Positions 1 to 12,693 are shown, counted from the first letter of the stretch. The stretch: DNA of 64,000 bases from Neelides folsomi (GCA_034687125.1 JAQGBZ010000066.1:1-64000), one strand, 5' to 3'. The notes: a model not told the origin generated them from the sequence alone. Program-made: numbers and translations.

Positions 1-1587
1 ATCAATTTTATATTTATGTTCATTTAAATTCTGGATTTAGCAAACTATTAGTGTCATTTCATTATTTACATATTGTATATATAGTACAAAGGTAGTTATT
101 TATATGAAAATACCCTCAAGGAGTTTCAAAGACATCTTCTTTTGCAGTCACCGCATTACCATTTCTCAGAATTTTTAACCATTTGTTTTCACCACTTATA
201 CTTTGTTTTGAGTCTATTGAGAGAATTTTAATTAATAGTTTGTACATATTCTGTTTAGGCATCTTAAATTGTTAGAATTAATAAGCCCCTGCTCTCCGTT
301 GTTGTTGTCATTGTCGTCACAGTCATCTTATGTAATTGATAGTATGAGTTTATTTTTAAATACATACGTACAATATTGTTGACTTATATAATCATTATTA
401 TTATTTTATTATACATAATATAACAATCCAAAATATTAATCATTAAAACTCTCACATATATTGCTTAATATTGTAACTTACCTAAGGGTATATATTACAA
501 GTAATTGTAAAGAACTTGTACATGAATCAACTCAATTTGTAATGAAAAAGTTTTCTAAAGCAAGGTATTTATTTACAATTACGTGTGATTCCAATATGCA
601 GGATGTTTTTTAAAGGTTGAGTTTTAGAATTCAAGTTGTTTACTTTTTCTTTTTGTTATACAGATATGTACAAAAAACAAGACTTCCAAACTTTGAAGTT
701 TTTCATGTTATGTAACATGCATGATGATGTGCCTTTGTTACGCCATTGAAATTTTATGAAAAAAGAAATAAAACTCAAGCATGGTGAAAGAAATTCCCTC
801 TTTTATCCTCCTATAATAAACACTAAAGTATCTATACCTAGATATGAATGAGATTATCTGCTACTTGTATTACTTATCTTATATCTATGTATATCCCAAA
901 TGGAGTCTTTTATTTGGCGAATACTAGAAAGAATGGAAAAGAATACTTAATTCTGACATGTGTCAACTTTAAGCCTAAACTTTCAAGGAGTGAATAAATC
1001 AGAAATACAATTCCTACAATACAATACATACAAATTAGTATTAACATTAAGGGATATGTATGTATTTACACGTTATGTATTATGTATCATATGATATTGA
1101 TTGCTCTTACAAATATTAAATTTAATTTAAATATCTATAGGTATCTATCAATAACCAATGCTGATACATTTAATCACACCTGTGTGACTTTATATAGGCA
1201 TGTATACATATAAAATATTTATATTATTTATATCTATACTACCTGCATAGATACATAGTTTCATACACCTATTCATTTTCATATAAAGGTAAAGATAAAG
1301 AAGAATCTTGAGAACATTAGACAAGTATAACCTTATTATTGTTATTAGATTTTGAATAACCCAAAGAGCAAGCCGATATTGGAACAATATTGTAATGGTA
1401 TTGGATATTGTAACATTGGAAAACATTCTAATATTTTATTGGACCAATAATATAGTTATATTGTATAGCAATCAAATAGTATTACATTATATTTAATGCA
1501 TCGATTCTATATTGTTATTTTAATGGATATCGATATAATGTCATCCTACTAAAACAAGTTGTTAACAGGCTATTTGAATTAGAAAAT
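1..1587. other. AT-rich spacer
   Basis: I see no supported gene here. The stretch is very AT-rich, with scattered short reading frames that lack codon structure. Around 1330-1450 there is a patch rich in ATTGG and AATATTG words, like the patch near 2.0-2.3 kb, suggesting decayed copies of one repeat. An open frame in phase with the gene starting at 1588 runs back to about 1474, so that gene's first exon could begin upstream. Confidence 0.5.
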
Positions 1588-1989
1588 ATGAATAACAATA
1601 GTTCAAAAATTGATTGTTTTAAATCGAATGTTGGAAATAATTTTGTGTATAAAGGAATTAAAGTTAGTTCAAAACCAGGTAATAATAGTTTTATAACAAA
1701 TCAAAATAAAATTGTACGTATAGAAATATACGTATCTCGTATCTTGTATCTCGTATCTCGAAATATACGTATCGAATGATTCGTATACTTTAAATTTTCA
1801 AGAATTTTTAATTTAACTTCTATTCTAGGTTATCCTATTGATAATACCTCCCTTAATATGTATTTGGTTCATTCTGAAAACTTCAAATATGTGTCAATTC
1901 CTATTGAATCTTTAATCCAAAAGTGCTTACTCTTACCTTATAATCTTAAAATGTTATACTGTATCCCTTATGTAACTAATTTACAATAA
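1588..1989 (+). CDS. Small two-exon hypothetical protein, about 83 aa, possibly a gene or transposon fragment
   Basis: I do not recognise this protein. Exon 1 (1588-1678) ends at a strong donor (CCAG|GTAATA). Exon 2 (1829-1989) follows an acceptor (ATTCTAG) after a 150-base intron, and the two phases match, giving 84 codons including the stop. The exon 2 product (SLNMYLVHSENF, then IPIESLIQKCLLLPY) has ordinary amino-acid composition and ends at TAA. No membrane segment or signal peptide is seen. The frame stays open upstream of the chosen ATG to about 1474, so the protein may be longer or be only the last exons of a larger gene. A repeat-derived open frame is the main alternative, given the repetitive surroundings. 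Confidence 0.35.
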
Positions 1990-2029
1990 ATCGAATGATA
2001 AATTAATTAAATAATGTATTCATATTTTA

Positions 2030-2285
2030 GCATTGGATATGCATTGGAAATATAATGGAAAATTGCATTGGGAATTCATTGGCATCTCATAGGCGTCATT
2101 GTAACAATATTGTATGTGCATTGTTAAAACGTTGGTAACTCATTGGAAATATTGGCCAGTATTGTGACAATACGGGACCGCGCGTCAGAATCGATAACAA
2201 CCCAATACAATATGCCAATACCGATCCATGGTGTTTACAAGACGTTTGTGTACTTTGGGAAGAACCCAATTTGTTAAACACGAAA
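2030..2285. repeat. Decayed dispersed repeat rich in ATTGG / CAATATTG words
   Basis: The segment has many copies of ATTGG, its complement CCAAT, and AATATTG or ACAATA words on both strands, plus a local GC-rich patch (ACCGCGCGTC near 2176). A related word pattern occurs at 1330-1450. This looks like an old mobile-element remnant. No clear termini or target duplication could be found. Confidence 0.35.
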
Positions 2286-3562
2286 TGTTATTTAATGTTT
2301 GTCCATAGAATAGCTTTAGTTTTCCTTTCAAAATGATTAAATGTAACCATTTATTTATTAAATATCTAAAAGTAAAAATTATTCAATTAGTTAATTGACA
2401 GAGTTAAATACATTCAAATCATTCTTATCCTTACTCATTGTAATATATATTTAAATATATGTATAACATATATGCTACATAATCAATATAAATGTGTAAT
2501 AGTTGTAGTAGGTTTATCGCGTGTATGTATTGTACTATAATACCCAATGCATAGCATATTACTAAACAGTACTACACACTAATAAATAAGATACAAATGT
2601 AAATAAAAATGGAGAATTGGAGAAAGGTTGAAAAGGATTCTGGATCTATTTCTCCTTAGTCGTTGAAGAGAAAATGGATGTTGAAAAGAGGCGTGACATT
2701 TCTGACATTCTTGAAAATATCATACAATTTTATTCGTAATAAAAATATAAACCTCTGAAATATTTGTATATTATATCTTGAATAACAAAATACTTCCCCT
2801 GCATCATAAGATTCTTCAGGAATTGGCAAACATTGAGTCGAGTGTGTCATCTGATCTTCTGGATTCTCCTCAAGTTCTTTTTCATTGAGAGACAGGAAAT
2901 AAGTCAAATAAATTCCCAATGAACATGAATAGAATAAATATAGTTTAAAAACCATCCGTTGAGGAAAAATAAGGAAAAGTTTAGAGGTGGAAAGTTCGAT
3001 TGATCAATTTTATTGACTATTTAAAAGGCGTGTGAAGAAAAGCCCTTTCACTTTTCATGTAAGTCTCTCTCAAAAACCTTGAAATTTTTATACCCTTCCC
3101 ACGTCTTTTCAAAAAAACAGATATTGGAATCGATCTTGTGAATTCTTAAAGTCAAGTAAAGAATTTGGATGTTTTCGAAGTCGTGGACCAAAAGCTTTCT
3201 AAAGGGAAACTTGTTATTAAATTGAGATTTGTGAATTGAATTGAAAGAAGAATACAATCAAAATCGCATATATAAACCTTAATGCTCTCTTCCTCACATT
3301 TGGTCGAAATTCAATTCATTTTAAAAGTTTATGATACAAAGTTAAATAATGAATCAGCAACAACATTTTGAAAAGTTAGTACAAAATATATGAATAGTAT
3401 ACAAAATATTTCTGGAGTGACAAGATGAGTTTTTATGAAGATTATTAAGATCACATGAAGGTGAAATCAAAATATAATACGAAGTTACAATACCATGAAG
3501 AAGTTTATTAACAATTAATAATTTTTATACAAAAGATTATTTTTTTTCTCTTTTAAGTTAAG
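2286..3562. other. Spacer with one weak open frame (2656-2955, minus)
   Basis: Mostly AT-rich spacer. The minus frame 2656-2955 opens with a hydrophobic, signal-like stretch (LYLFYSCSLGIYLTYFL), then an acidic stretch (EKELEENPEDQ) before the frame loses coding character. It has no recognisable family and no supporting partner exon, so I do not call it a gene. The last 60 bases before 3563 would hold the 3' UTR of the FHIP-like gene. Confidence 0.3.
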
Positions 3563-5614
3563 TTATAATTGTTCATCATTATTTTCATTATCCAATTGTT
3601 CTGGTTGATTTGGAAATGATTGAATCCAACAAGCTTGATTTGCAATTGCTGCAAGTTCTAAGAGCCAGTTACAATGAAGGATTCCTTTTATTGTCATTTG
3701 TTTTGAACATTCTTTTCTCGTGGTTAAGTTTAGTTGTGTATGTGTTAAATTCTCCATTTCTTTCTCTTCTTCTCCTTCTTTTGGATCATTTAAAGAAAAA
3801 GCTCCAAAGATTGTTTTTCTCAAATTCCTCCCAACTGCCTTTAAAGAATTTCCCCCGGAAATTGTCGAGCTCAAAGAATCAATGAAAGAAGTTTCCTCTC
3901 TATCGACAATAATTTTCATTTCATCTTTCTTCATTGTTTCTTCCCCTTCGAGTTCTTCAATCGGCAAATTCTGTTTCAAATAATCCCACACATAATGAAT
4001 ATATTCCTGCGGAACGTTTCTTAAATTATCCTCAACTTCATTTGTAATTAACGTGAGGAGTGCGGAGAAGCTGCAATGGGAAAACGCAGGTTGTAGAATT
4101 ATATGCGGATCTAAAAGGAGCGATGAAATGAGCGGGATTCGACATCCAGCTAACGTCGACATTACTTGCGTTAATCCCAAAGCTACTCCTGGCGAACATT
4201 TTTTCCAATTTTTTAAAAGCTTCAATAAAGCGTCTAAAAACGGCCCAAATGAGCCTTTAATTAAATGCCCTGGTGTGTTGTATGCATCAATTAAAATTTC
4301 AATTTCAATTTCTTCAGAATTTATCTCGTTCCAGTTTTCCGTTCCATCATAATTGTATTGCCATGAGGGAAATTTGAAATTGCATGTCTGGTCTTGGATT
4401 TTATTCAAATCTCCACATCTGCGAGCTTCAGCATTTACGTAAGATAGAAATTCATCGGTGACAATTTTACCCAAAGCTTCAGAAATTCTCAACGGGACGA
4501 AATGAAGAAATCGCAAAGAGGATTCTTCAAAATCAAATTTTTTGATTGATTGTCCTCTATGAGAAACCATGATGTGATCTTGAGGCATTAAATATTTAAG
4601 AACCAACTCGAACCAAACATCTTCGCAATAAAGCTCAAGTAAAGTGTTCATGAATTTTAATGTTGCAGCCGTAACCTTAAATTAGAAATAAAATTTAAAT
4701 TATGAACAAATAATTCAATATTTTGTAAATTGATAAATTATTTTTTTATAATTATCTAACCGAGCTCGCGGGATGATTTAAACGTGTGATCAGCGTTTGG
4801 ATTAAAGTTGACAAAATGAAAGTCACGATAGATTTGATCAATATGGGATGATTCAACGCTCCAAAGATGGTTTCTAAATAATAAGTTGCTTTTGATATTT
4901 CTTGAGACGTTTTCTAAAACATAAATAAAACATTATTAATTAGGCGTTGAAAATATATAGCATTGATAAATTAATATAATGATTTTTCTCAGTGAGAGCA
5001 TATCAATTATATAAAATATAAATAATTATGGTTAGATAATAAGAATAACGTTTATTAAAAATAATAATTATTTAATAATTATTTTATTGGACACAATTTA
5101 AGAACAATACTTTGAATAATTCAGGTTTTAAAGCATTTTCCAAAAAATTGTCTCCGAAAGCTTTTCCAAGAGCTTCTGACACATTTACAGGAGCTTCAGT
5201 TGCCACTTCGTCGATAAATCGAATTTGACGTAAAATCAACTTGAGATCTTCTGCTTTGGAATATCCGACCATTTGATCAAAAGAATATGACAAGCTGCAT
5301 ACAAGAACATTCTAAAAATATAAAATCCCATAAAATTATAATTTTTATAATAATAATGATTTTGAGTTAATAATTCAGAACATAAAAAGAGTTGATTAAT
5401 AAATGTATTAATTAATTATTAAAATAAATTCCAAATGATTTAAAATCGAAATTACGCTAATTCCTTTTGCAGACTCTTGAGAGAATTCCCCATTGTTAGG
5501 CTCTGGTGCAATTTGGATGATCTGAAGACACTGAATGGCTGTTTGTCGAATTATTCCATTTTCGTTTTGAGAATATTTCTCAAATAGTGGGACAAGATTT
5601 GGAACTGAATTCAT
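3563..5614 (-). CDS. FHIP-family protein (FHF complex subunit, HOOK-interacting), N-terminally short
   Basis: FHIP proteins join HOOK and FTS in the FHF complex, which links dynein to cargo in the cytoplasm. Four exons: 5456-5614, 5111-5311, 4761-4913 and 3563-4675, all phase 0, giving 541 aa. Exon 3 aligns by eye with the family stretch before 'LLNLSCEDV'. Exon 4 begins with the hallmark block (LELYCEDV, then FELVLKYL) at about residues 184-199 and ends with the typical C-terminal LLELAAIA. A family-like segment (LGLTQVMSTLAG, then LLDPHIILQP) lies between. Family members usually have 150-250 more residues before this start. Upstream of the ATG at 5614 an in-frame stop occurs 18 bases away. 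Alternatively the first exon begins at the internal acceptor TTCAG just after that ATG, with lost or unseen exons further upstream. The 4675 acceptor is AAG, weaker than the others. Confidence 0.8.
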
Positions 5615-7576
5615 ATTTTTTAATGAATTTTAAAACCTAAACATTTAATTTTGTTTTGTATTTGGGTAAATATTATTAAATTCAGTTTGTTGACACCACA
5701 ATTTTCTGAGTATTTATAATGAATCATAAAACTTCAAGATTAACTATATTAATTTTAATTATATTTAGAATTTTTTAATTGAGATAAAAATACATTAAGA
5801 TATACATATTATAACAATAACAATAAAAGTATGATGTTTTTACTTTTATGTTATTTTCTTTTAATATTCGCTTTCAAATACAAATTTTAATAAAGTATAA
5901 TCATGGATGTTTAAAAAATTTATAATTTCAATTAACCTCACTGTGTAAAACACAATACTTATATAGGTACTTGTTAAATAATTAATAAATTTAAATAATT
6001 GTTAATAAAGTACAAAACTTGACTCATTTCAACACCAAAGTTCCATTAACCAATTCTGGTTTCAATAAACTTCCAATCATACGTGATATATGATATTTGA
6101 TATTGATAATAAATTGACAACGTGAAAATTCATAGCAAAAATGATAATATTTAGAGTTTAGAGCATTATAAAATGATAATCGGTAATAAATGTTTGATTA
6201 AACAAAAATATAAGATAAGATAATTATTCATACATTAACATTGGCGGCAATAAAGGCAAATAATACAGGTACATTGGTAAGGTAGTTTGTAGTACCTAAT
6301 TTGCATTTATCAGTAGGTGCTAAGTTTGTGTATGATAGTATGATATGATGATAATATTAAAAAACCATTGTTTGGAATTTATTTCAGAATTAATACAGAT
6401 ATAAATGATAAAATGTAAAAAATTATCATTTTATTCACACGTGAAAGTACAATAATCTATGTATGTGTTATATTTATCCGACTTCAAATAAAGTATTTAT
6501 CTTCAGTGGCCCCTCGACCTCAAAATGTCATGAGTCATGAAGCCATTCTCATTGGTAAATTTTTTAGCCTCGTTTAGGGTAATGATATTCCTTGTTTATG
6601 CTCTTTTTATTTACTAATTATTTCATATTTATTCAATTATGTAATTAAATTTGCATATTGAAATGATGATTTTTTTATCTCGGCTTATGACCGCTTTAGA
6701 TTTTAACTTCAAACCCGAAAACTATGTAATATCATTAATACGCTACATAGTATGGTAGTAGTCAAAAACTTTGTAAATTTTCATTAATAAATATGCACAT
6801 AAGACAAGAAATCTTATTTATAATGTAAAATGTAATTTAACTATTTAGGTAAAATCTGATAACCTCATATTTGTACTTTTGTAACTTAAAAATTCTCTGA
6901 ATGTATTGGTATAAAACTGTGCGAAACTGCGAATATGAAAACTACCAAATATAAAACTTATAAAATCATTGGATATTGTATCACAACTCCAGTAAAGGTA
7001 TATATTTATATATCGCACTATTAGACTATTGTCGAATAATTTCATACAGTAATGTTCTGTAATATTATATAAAGTTCGATATAAAATAATTTTGTAGAGT
7101 TATTTAACCTTGCTTTTAATTAGATATGTAAATGAATTAACCCCATTTTCTTACTATATATTTTCATTCATTTCTCGATTTTACCAGAATGGTTATGGCA
7201 TTAACACTCATAGTTGATTCAATATAAAAGGAATTCTCGGAGATGGGAATCAAAGAATCAATAGAGATATCAATTTCATCCAACTGTATAAATTTTTCTG
7301 CAATTATTGATTTTGCAATTGAGCCTGCGAACTTTCCTTGATTGGATGATAATGGAGGGGAGAAAGGTCTTGAAAGAGAAAATCAGGAGTGTTTTACAGC
7401 TTCCTTTTCCAATTTCGCTCCGTCAGTTTCCCTCTTTCTTCACTTAACACTTTCGAGTTATGTAAAAGAAGAAAATAGATTTTTAATACAAACAAATCTA
7501 ACAAGGACGTTTTGAAAAATCTTTTCACACAAGAACCTTTATTTTACTCATTAAAATTTAGTAAAATTATAATTCA
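5615..7576. other. AT-rich spacer with one orphan exon-like frame (7174-7376, minus)
   Basis: Nearly 2 kb of very AT-rich sequence with no gene. The exception is a minus-strand frame at about 7174-7376. It is open for 67 codons, has an acceptor-like CTTTCAAG at its start and a clean donor (CTG|GTAAAA) near its end, and reads with coding-like composition (DEIDISIDSLIPISENSF). I could not join it to the FHIP-like gene or to any other exon, so it stays unassigned. The bases just before 7577 are the likely promoter of the next plus-strand gene. Confidence 0.3.
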
Positions 7577-8208
7577 ATGTCTTGTTCACTTTGTCGTTCC
7601 AAAGATACAAAAATGCAGAAGACTAATAAACTAGCTGAAACTTTAAATGTAGAGTTGGAAGCAAAATTCCTTCCGCTTTGTTTTCCCTGTCTCTCCATTT
7701 TTAATAAAATCAGCAAACAACAAATGGAAGTAAAAAAGCTTACCATTGAATTGTCCAAAACGTTTATTTCACTACGAGACAACGTTTTAAGAACCGAGCC
7801 AAAATCGAATAAAAATAACAATTCACCTGTAACTCAACAAAATGTAGTCGAACTCCGCGACCAAATTAAATGTAAGATTTATTTAGATTATTTTAAACTT
7901 ATTTTAACTTTTTTATGTGATGTTAATTATTTTAAAAATTAAAACTTAATAGAAATCAATTTTAAAAAAGTATTTTATCAATTATTATTTTAATTATTAT
8001 AGTGCGAACAAATGAACATTTGAAGGAATTTGAAACATATCAAAAAGAATTGAAGCTTGCAGCCGAACGAGCTAAAATGAAAGATAAATTGAACGTTACA
8101 CTTGACATGGAAGCAATCAATAAAGCCAGGGAAGAAGAAGAGGCAATGCAAGCTGAATGGGTTAAAAAAGAAAAATCTGAAGATGATTTAGATGATGAAT
8201 TTGATTAA
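7577..8208 (+). CDS. ZAD-like zinc-ribbon plus coiled-coil protein, 166 aa, no C2H2 fingers
   Basis: Two exons, 7577-7871 and 8003-8208, joined with matching phase across a 131-base intron (AAAT|GTAAGA ... TTATAG). The N-terminus has two CxxC pairs (CSLC at residues 3-6 and CFPC at 35-38), followed by a long amphipathic stretch (residues about 45-70). This is the ground plan of a ZAD domain, but the loop between the pairs is about 28 residues instead of the usual 40 or more. The C-terminal half is charged and helical (EHLKEFETYQKELKLAAERA), probably coiled coil, and ends in an acidic tail (SEDDLDDEFD). With no DNA-binding fingers it could be a stand-alone dimerisation partner for the nearby ZAD proteins. 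That role is inference; a non-ZAD zinc-ribbon protein is the alternative. Confidence 0.55.
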
Positions 8209-8490
8209 TAAGTATGTCAAATGAATTGGGAAATAATTAAATAAATCTTTTAATTTTGTAAAGTGTAAAGGGTATATTAATTTTTAAATCTTAATTACGC
8301 CTAATTATTAAAGTACTAAAAATTAAAATAATTAAATTTCATTTCATTTGGTAAAATAAATTTCATAATTATATAACTTTCTATTAAAATTAATTGTAAT
8401 AAAAAAATTTCTACATAGAAATTAAAAAATACCAATTGACATTTACACACTTAAAAGTTATCCTAAAATCAACAAGAAACTGTTTGAAAT

Positions 8491-8824
8491 ATGAATTTTA
8501 AATATTTTATTGTCATTGCTCTTTTCTTCGCATTCTTTGCCCATTATGGTGCAAAGGCGGACCCCGAAGACTACCCCGACAACATGGCTAACCCTCCTGA
8601 ACCTAAAATGAAATCTCAAGTTCGGGTGAGTTTGGGGGTCAATTAAATAAAGTTATTTAATATTTCTCAGATCAACTTTAATAAGCAAATGTATATTAAA
8701 CACTCAAAACATTCCATTGATTTGTCTATCTAATTTATCTTTTTATACACTCTAGAATAAACTCAGGCCAAAGGAAGTCGATCGGTTTCAGGTGCCCAAT
8801 CTAAAGCTGATATATGGTAAATGA
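8491..8824 (+). CDS. Small secreted peptide precursor, 67 aa
   Basis: Exon 1 (8491-8625) ends at a consensus donor (CGG|GTGAGT). Exon 2 (8756-8824) follows CTCTAG, and both are phase 0. The N-terminus is a textbook signal peptide (MNFKYFIVIALFFAFFAHYG) with probable cleavage near AKA|D at about residue 23. The remaining roughly 44 residues begin with an acidic, proline-rich segment (DPEDYPDNMANPPEPK) and end basic (NKLRPKEVDRF..., LKLIYGK). There are no cysteines. A propeptide followed by a basic mature peptide would fit this layout, as in many insect secreted peptides, but I do not recognise the family. It begins 283 bases after the previous gene on the same strand. Confidence 0.6.
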
Positions 8825-9046
8825 GATGATCTCCAATGGCGTTATTGTTTGTCTCATAGTTCCATGAACCTTTTTAGTTTATTTTTCTAAATAACAAAAA
8901 TAAGTAAATACAGATAATAAACTTCCTACAAGCCCCAAATACATGGCCGTGCCGGTGTCGTATATAATTCGGTCTCTATATAGCGGTCTCTATATTCGGT
9001 CCTCATTCGGTCTTATATATATAATCCTGCCGCCAGCTATATAAAT

Positions 9047-9356
9047 CAGACGCCAATACAAGCCATAGGAAATTTTTTTATAACTATTAGTTTTATTAAT
9101 TAAATATCTCTAACTACTTTAAATGTCATGTTATTTGAGTATTTAAATGTTTCCTCAAGTTGGCTATCTATATTGATTCAATAATATTAAATAAGCTATT
9201 TACTAAAACCTAACCTGACCTAACTTAAATAAAATGAAAATAATAAATAAAAGATATTTTATTTATTATATTAAAATAATCATATAACATATTTAATAAT
9301 TAAAAGGAATTTCGAAAGATTTAATATATATTTCCTATGTTTCACATAGGCGTCTG
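9047..9356. mobile_element. Small inverted-repeat element (MITE-like), about 310 bp
   Basis: Imperfect terminal inverted repeats of about 27 bases start with CAGACGCC at 9047 and end with GGCGTCTG at 9356. Both arms also share CATAGGAAAT about 10 bases inside. The interior is AT-rich and without a gene. Flanks are both AAT, a possible short target duplication. It sits in the roughly 1-kb gap between the secreted-peptide gene and gene A; the rest of that gap (8825-9865) shows nothing else. Confidence 0.5.
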
Positions 9357-9865
9357 AATTATATATATTAGCCTAAATTTAAAAATACCCTTTCCTTCGC
9401 CGAATCCTCGAGTACCTAGTTTATTTATTACCATTACATTTACATTGTATAATACATTACAATTCGATGTTTTACTTTATACTACAAATTTAACCAAGTT
9501 CATACAAATAGAATCTAATCTTAAAAATTTTAAATTTTTATAAATTAAACAACGTTTAAAATTGAATTGATCATGAGTATATTTGTATTTAAAACACATT
9601 AATTAATAAAGTTGTAAATTACAATAAAGAATATTTATCAATTTATGTATTAGTAATTTGCGTATTTATTATTTACAAAGATACCAAATGATTGATATTA
9701 ATAATGAAACAAAATCGTCACCCCCGATCAAGGGATGGGCTTTAACAATATTTTAACAATATAGCTTAAACAAAGTCTTATTCTCTTAAACATAATAAAA
9801 ATATAGTAAAGTAAATAAAATAATGAAATTCTCATTGAAAAAATAATCTTTCATTATATTTTAAA

Positions 9866-11763
9866 CTAATTTTTTAAACTCTCGCGATTCCCATAATCTT
9901 CATCCTCACTTTTGATATCTATATCGGAGTCGTTCCACTCTGGCACAATTTCATTTCCGTTTGTTTGGTGGTGGCTTTTTATATGGCGATCCAAATTGAA
10001 TTTGCGTGAATAAGCGGAATCGCAAATGTGACAAGAAAACATTTTGTTTGGTGCATGGACGCTCATATGGGCGTTCATTACATGTTTCAATCGAAATTTG
10101 ATATTACAAACATTGCATTCGAATCTCTTCGTTTGGGTGTGGGATTTGTCATGGGCTTCAAGAAGGTAAGGATAATCGAATTCCTTTCCACACCCATCTT
10201 CCATACACTTGAATTTTTTCATAGTAACCAAACTTGAATGATAGCGAAGCATATGAACTTTCAAAGATCCTTTGTGTTTATATTCCTAATAAAATAAAAA
10301 CAACTTTTAATTTATATTTACATTTTAAATAATGTATAAATTAATATTTTAAAGATTTAAATAAGTATTCAAAATTAAACAAATAACCTTTTTACATATG
10401 TCGCAGAAACACTTTTCTAAATCTTCATGAGTCTTCATATGCGACTTTAAACTGTAAGGTATAAGAATATTAAAGTTATAAAAATATAATATTTTAAATT
10501 CTATTAAATACATTATCTTATTATATTGAGTATTGTGATTTATACAATTTATTATCGATTAAATGAATCAAAATTCCCAAACTCACTATTTCGGACTTTT
10601 CCCACATATGGGACACTTTGGCCGCTCAGGATTTTCATTTTGATCATCATATTCGGAATTTAAGGAATCGCACGATTTTATTGATGTCAAAGGATTACGA
10701 TTTGACTTTTTGAAATTGTGATTGCCGAGTTTATTGAGATTATTGAAATCTTCTTCCGTAAATACTGTTTGGTAGTCACAGCGTGTTTCGATTTGTTCAT
10801 CGCCCTCTTCTTTCTTTCCGATTTCCTCATTTTCGATAGTTTGAAATTCAATTGAGGTTTTTGAAAGATTTCGTCTGAATTTTTTATGTTTTGGTTTAAT
10901 TTCGTCTTCTTCGATTACGGGGCTGAAACTTCGCCTTTTGGTTGCTTTTTCTTTTGTGATTGAATTTGGCCTCCCGCTAATCTTAACATTCTCGCTAAAT
11001 AAACAAATAAAACTCTGAATTAACATTTATTATCAAGAATAAAAGAGTGATAAAATATTTATTGTTTTAAATGAAACTAAACTTTATAATTAAATTATAA
11101 ATACCTATTAAGAGAATTCATTTTAAATACATGTCCGAAGTCATTATTATCACATTGATCATTTGGTAATTTTTTCTCTGAAAACTTATCAATTTCCACT
11201 TCAGGCAAATTCTCGAACCCCTTTTCAAAAAATGCCTGATTTTGAACAACACTTTTGGAATTCAAATCTAAAAATATTTAAAAGATGTATTAAATAAAAT
11301 GCATAATCTTAGAATAACTGTCACTGAGAATTGGTAATGAATATAAATATGTGAAGTAATTACACATTTTACAGTGTATATCAAAATTAAATTTATATTA
11401 AATCTAACCATTGCAAATCTTATTCCGAATTGTCTGGATCATTTTCCTTTTCTTGCGAATTTGTTCCTTTGTTGTCTTTTTAATGAGACTTTTGAATCCC
11501 CTATGGCTGGAATGAATTTGCTCCTTTAATTTGAACTTGTAATCTTCAATTTGCAAATAAATGGATCTAAGTCCTTCGACAGCGTCGTCAATTCTCTTCA
11601 ATTGCTTGTAACATATTAAGCAGAATGGGAATGAAGGCATATTGAATTCATCGGTATAATCGGATCGGTTGAGAGATAAAAGATCGAAAAATCGATCCAA
11701 TACTCGAATCCCATTTTTGACTTTTCTTGTTTTGGGTCCTTTGCTGCAAATGAGGCAATGCAC
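9866..11763 (-). CDS. ZAD-C2H2 zinc-finger protein A (divergent, 5 fingers)
   Basis: Likely nuclear DNA-binding regulator. Five exons: 11409-11763 (ZAD), 11105-11267, 10587-10994, 10388-10451 and 9866-10285, giving 469 aa in a closed frame. The ZAD (residues 2-75) has CLIC and CLIC pairs about 47 residues apart and the conserved leucine/aspartate spacing. Exons 2-3 encode a charged linker. CPICGK closes exon 3, and the His half of that finger opens exon 4 (LKSHMKTH), so this finger and the next are split by introns. Five C2H2 fingers are seen in total. It lacks the linker motif and the HTPHIT last finger of genes C-K, and ends instead in an acidic tail (SDIDIKSEDEDYGN). It is the most distant member of the cluster with gene B. 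Confidence 0.85.
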
Positions 11764-12693
11764 AGTCTTGACCTTTAAAAATAAAATTATTTAAGAATTT
11801 ACAAGTTTATATTTAATATTCCAAAATCTACCGAAGGAAATCCCATAAATGTAATTCAAAATTGAGTTTTATGCAAATACAACAATTTACCTTATTTGTA
11901 TCCATCATTGAAAATGGAAAATTGTGGAACTTAATGAACTTTAATTGTCTGAACTTTCTTTTATTGTACTATTTAATGAAACTGTTTTGTCCATTTAGTT
12001 TTGGTAGATCTAAAATTTGACATTCGGTAATTCGACAAATTCGGAATAAATTGGAGTGCTCGGATAAATACAGAATACAAATTACAAATTCATTCAGATT
12101 AGCTTCAGCAGTCTTCAGCAACTTCAGCGACAACACCAAAACCAAACTTACCATCAGATCAGAATTTAAAATTCTAAGATTTAATTTTATTAATATCTAT
12201 TTTCTTCCAGGCACTTCTATTCTTCTATCTATTGCTTCTATTCTAGTTATTCTACTATTGAGTATTGTATTGTTGATTTACTATTCTATGTAAAATTTGC
12301 CGCGAGGCCTCTGGCATACAATTGCTATGAATGATAAGTATTATCAACTCACTCCGAAAAATTCCTCCTAATAAAATAATTTTAATATAATAATATAATA
12401 TCAAAAATAGTGTATACATACAAAAATACTATACTAAGTATATTAGTATTGGTATATAATGAATTCTCATATATCGTTATTGTATATGATAACTGTTAAC
12501 TGTTAACATTAATTTTATTCAATTGCCTTTTTGAACAAACTCATTTACAAATCATGGTCATATTTGTTAATATTTTATTTATATTTATGAATTATATTAT
12601 TGATTCAATATAATACAATTTTTCTTATTCGTCTCATCATCTTATATTGTACAAGTACATAAATATTATGTAGCCTCGTTGACCAATCTCATG
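11764..12693. other. Spacer upstream of gene A
   Basis: This is the probable promoter side of gene A. A plus-strand frame at 12051-12293 ends in a hydrophobic stretch but has no usable exon structure, and I treat it as chance. The rest is AT-rich. No repeats with clear ends were found. Confidence 0.4.

Noticed and set aside
3610-4352. Plus-strand open frames across this region
   Set aside because: They are shadows of the minus-strand FHIP-like exon, whose codon use and family match are clear.
12051-12293. Plus-strand frame with a hydrophobic C-terminus
   Set aside because: No family, no splice partner and low-complexity end; composition fits chance in AT-rich DNA.
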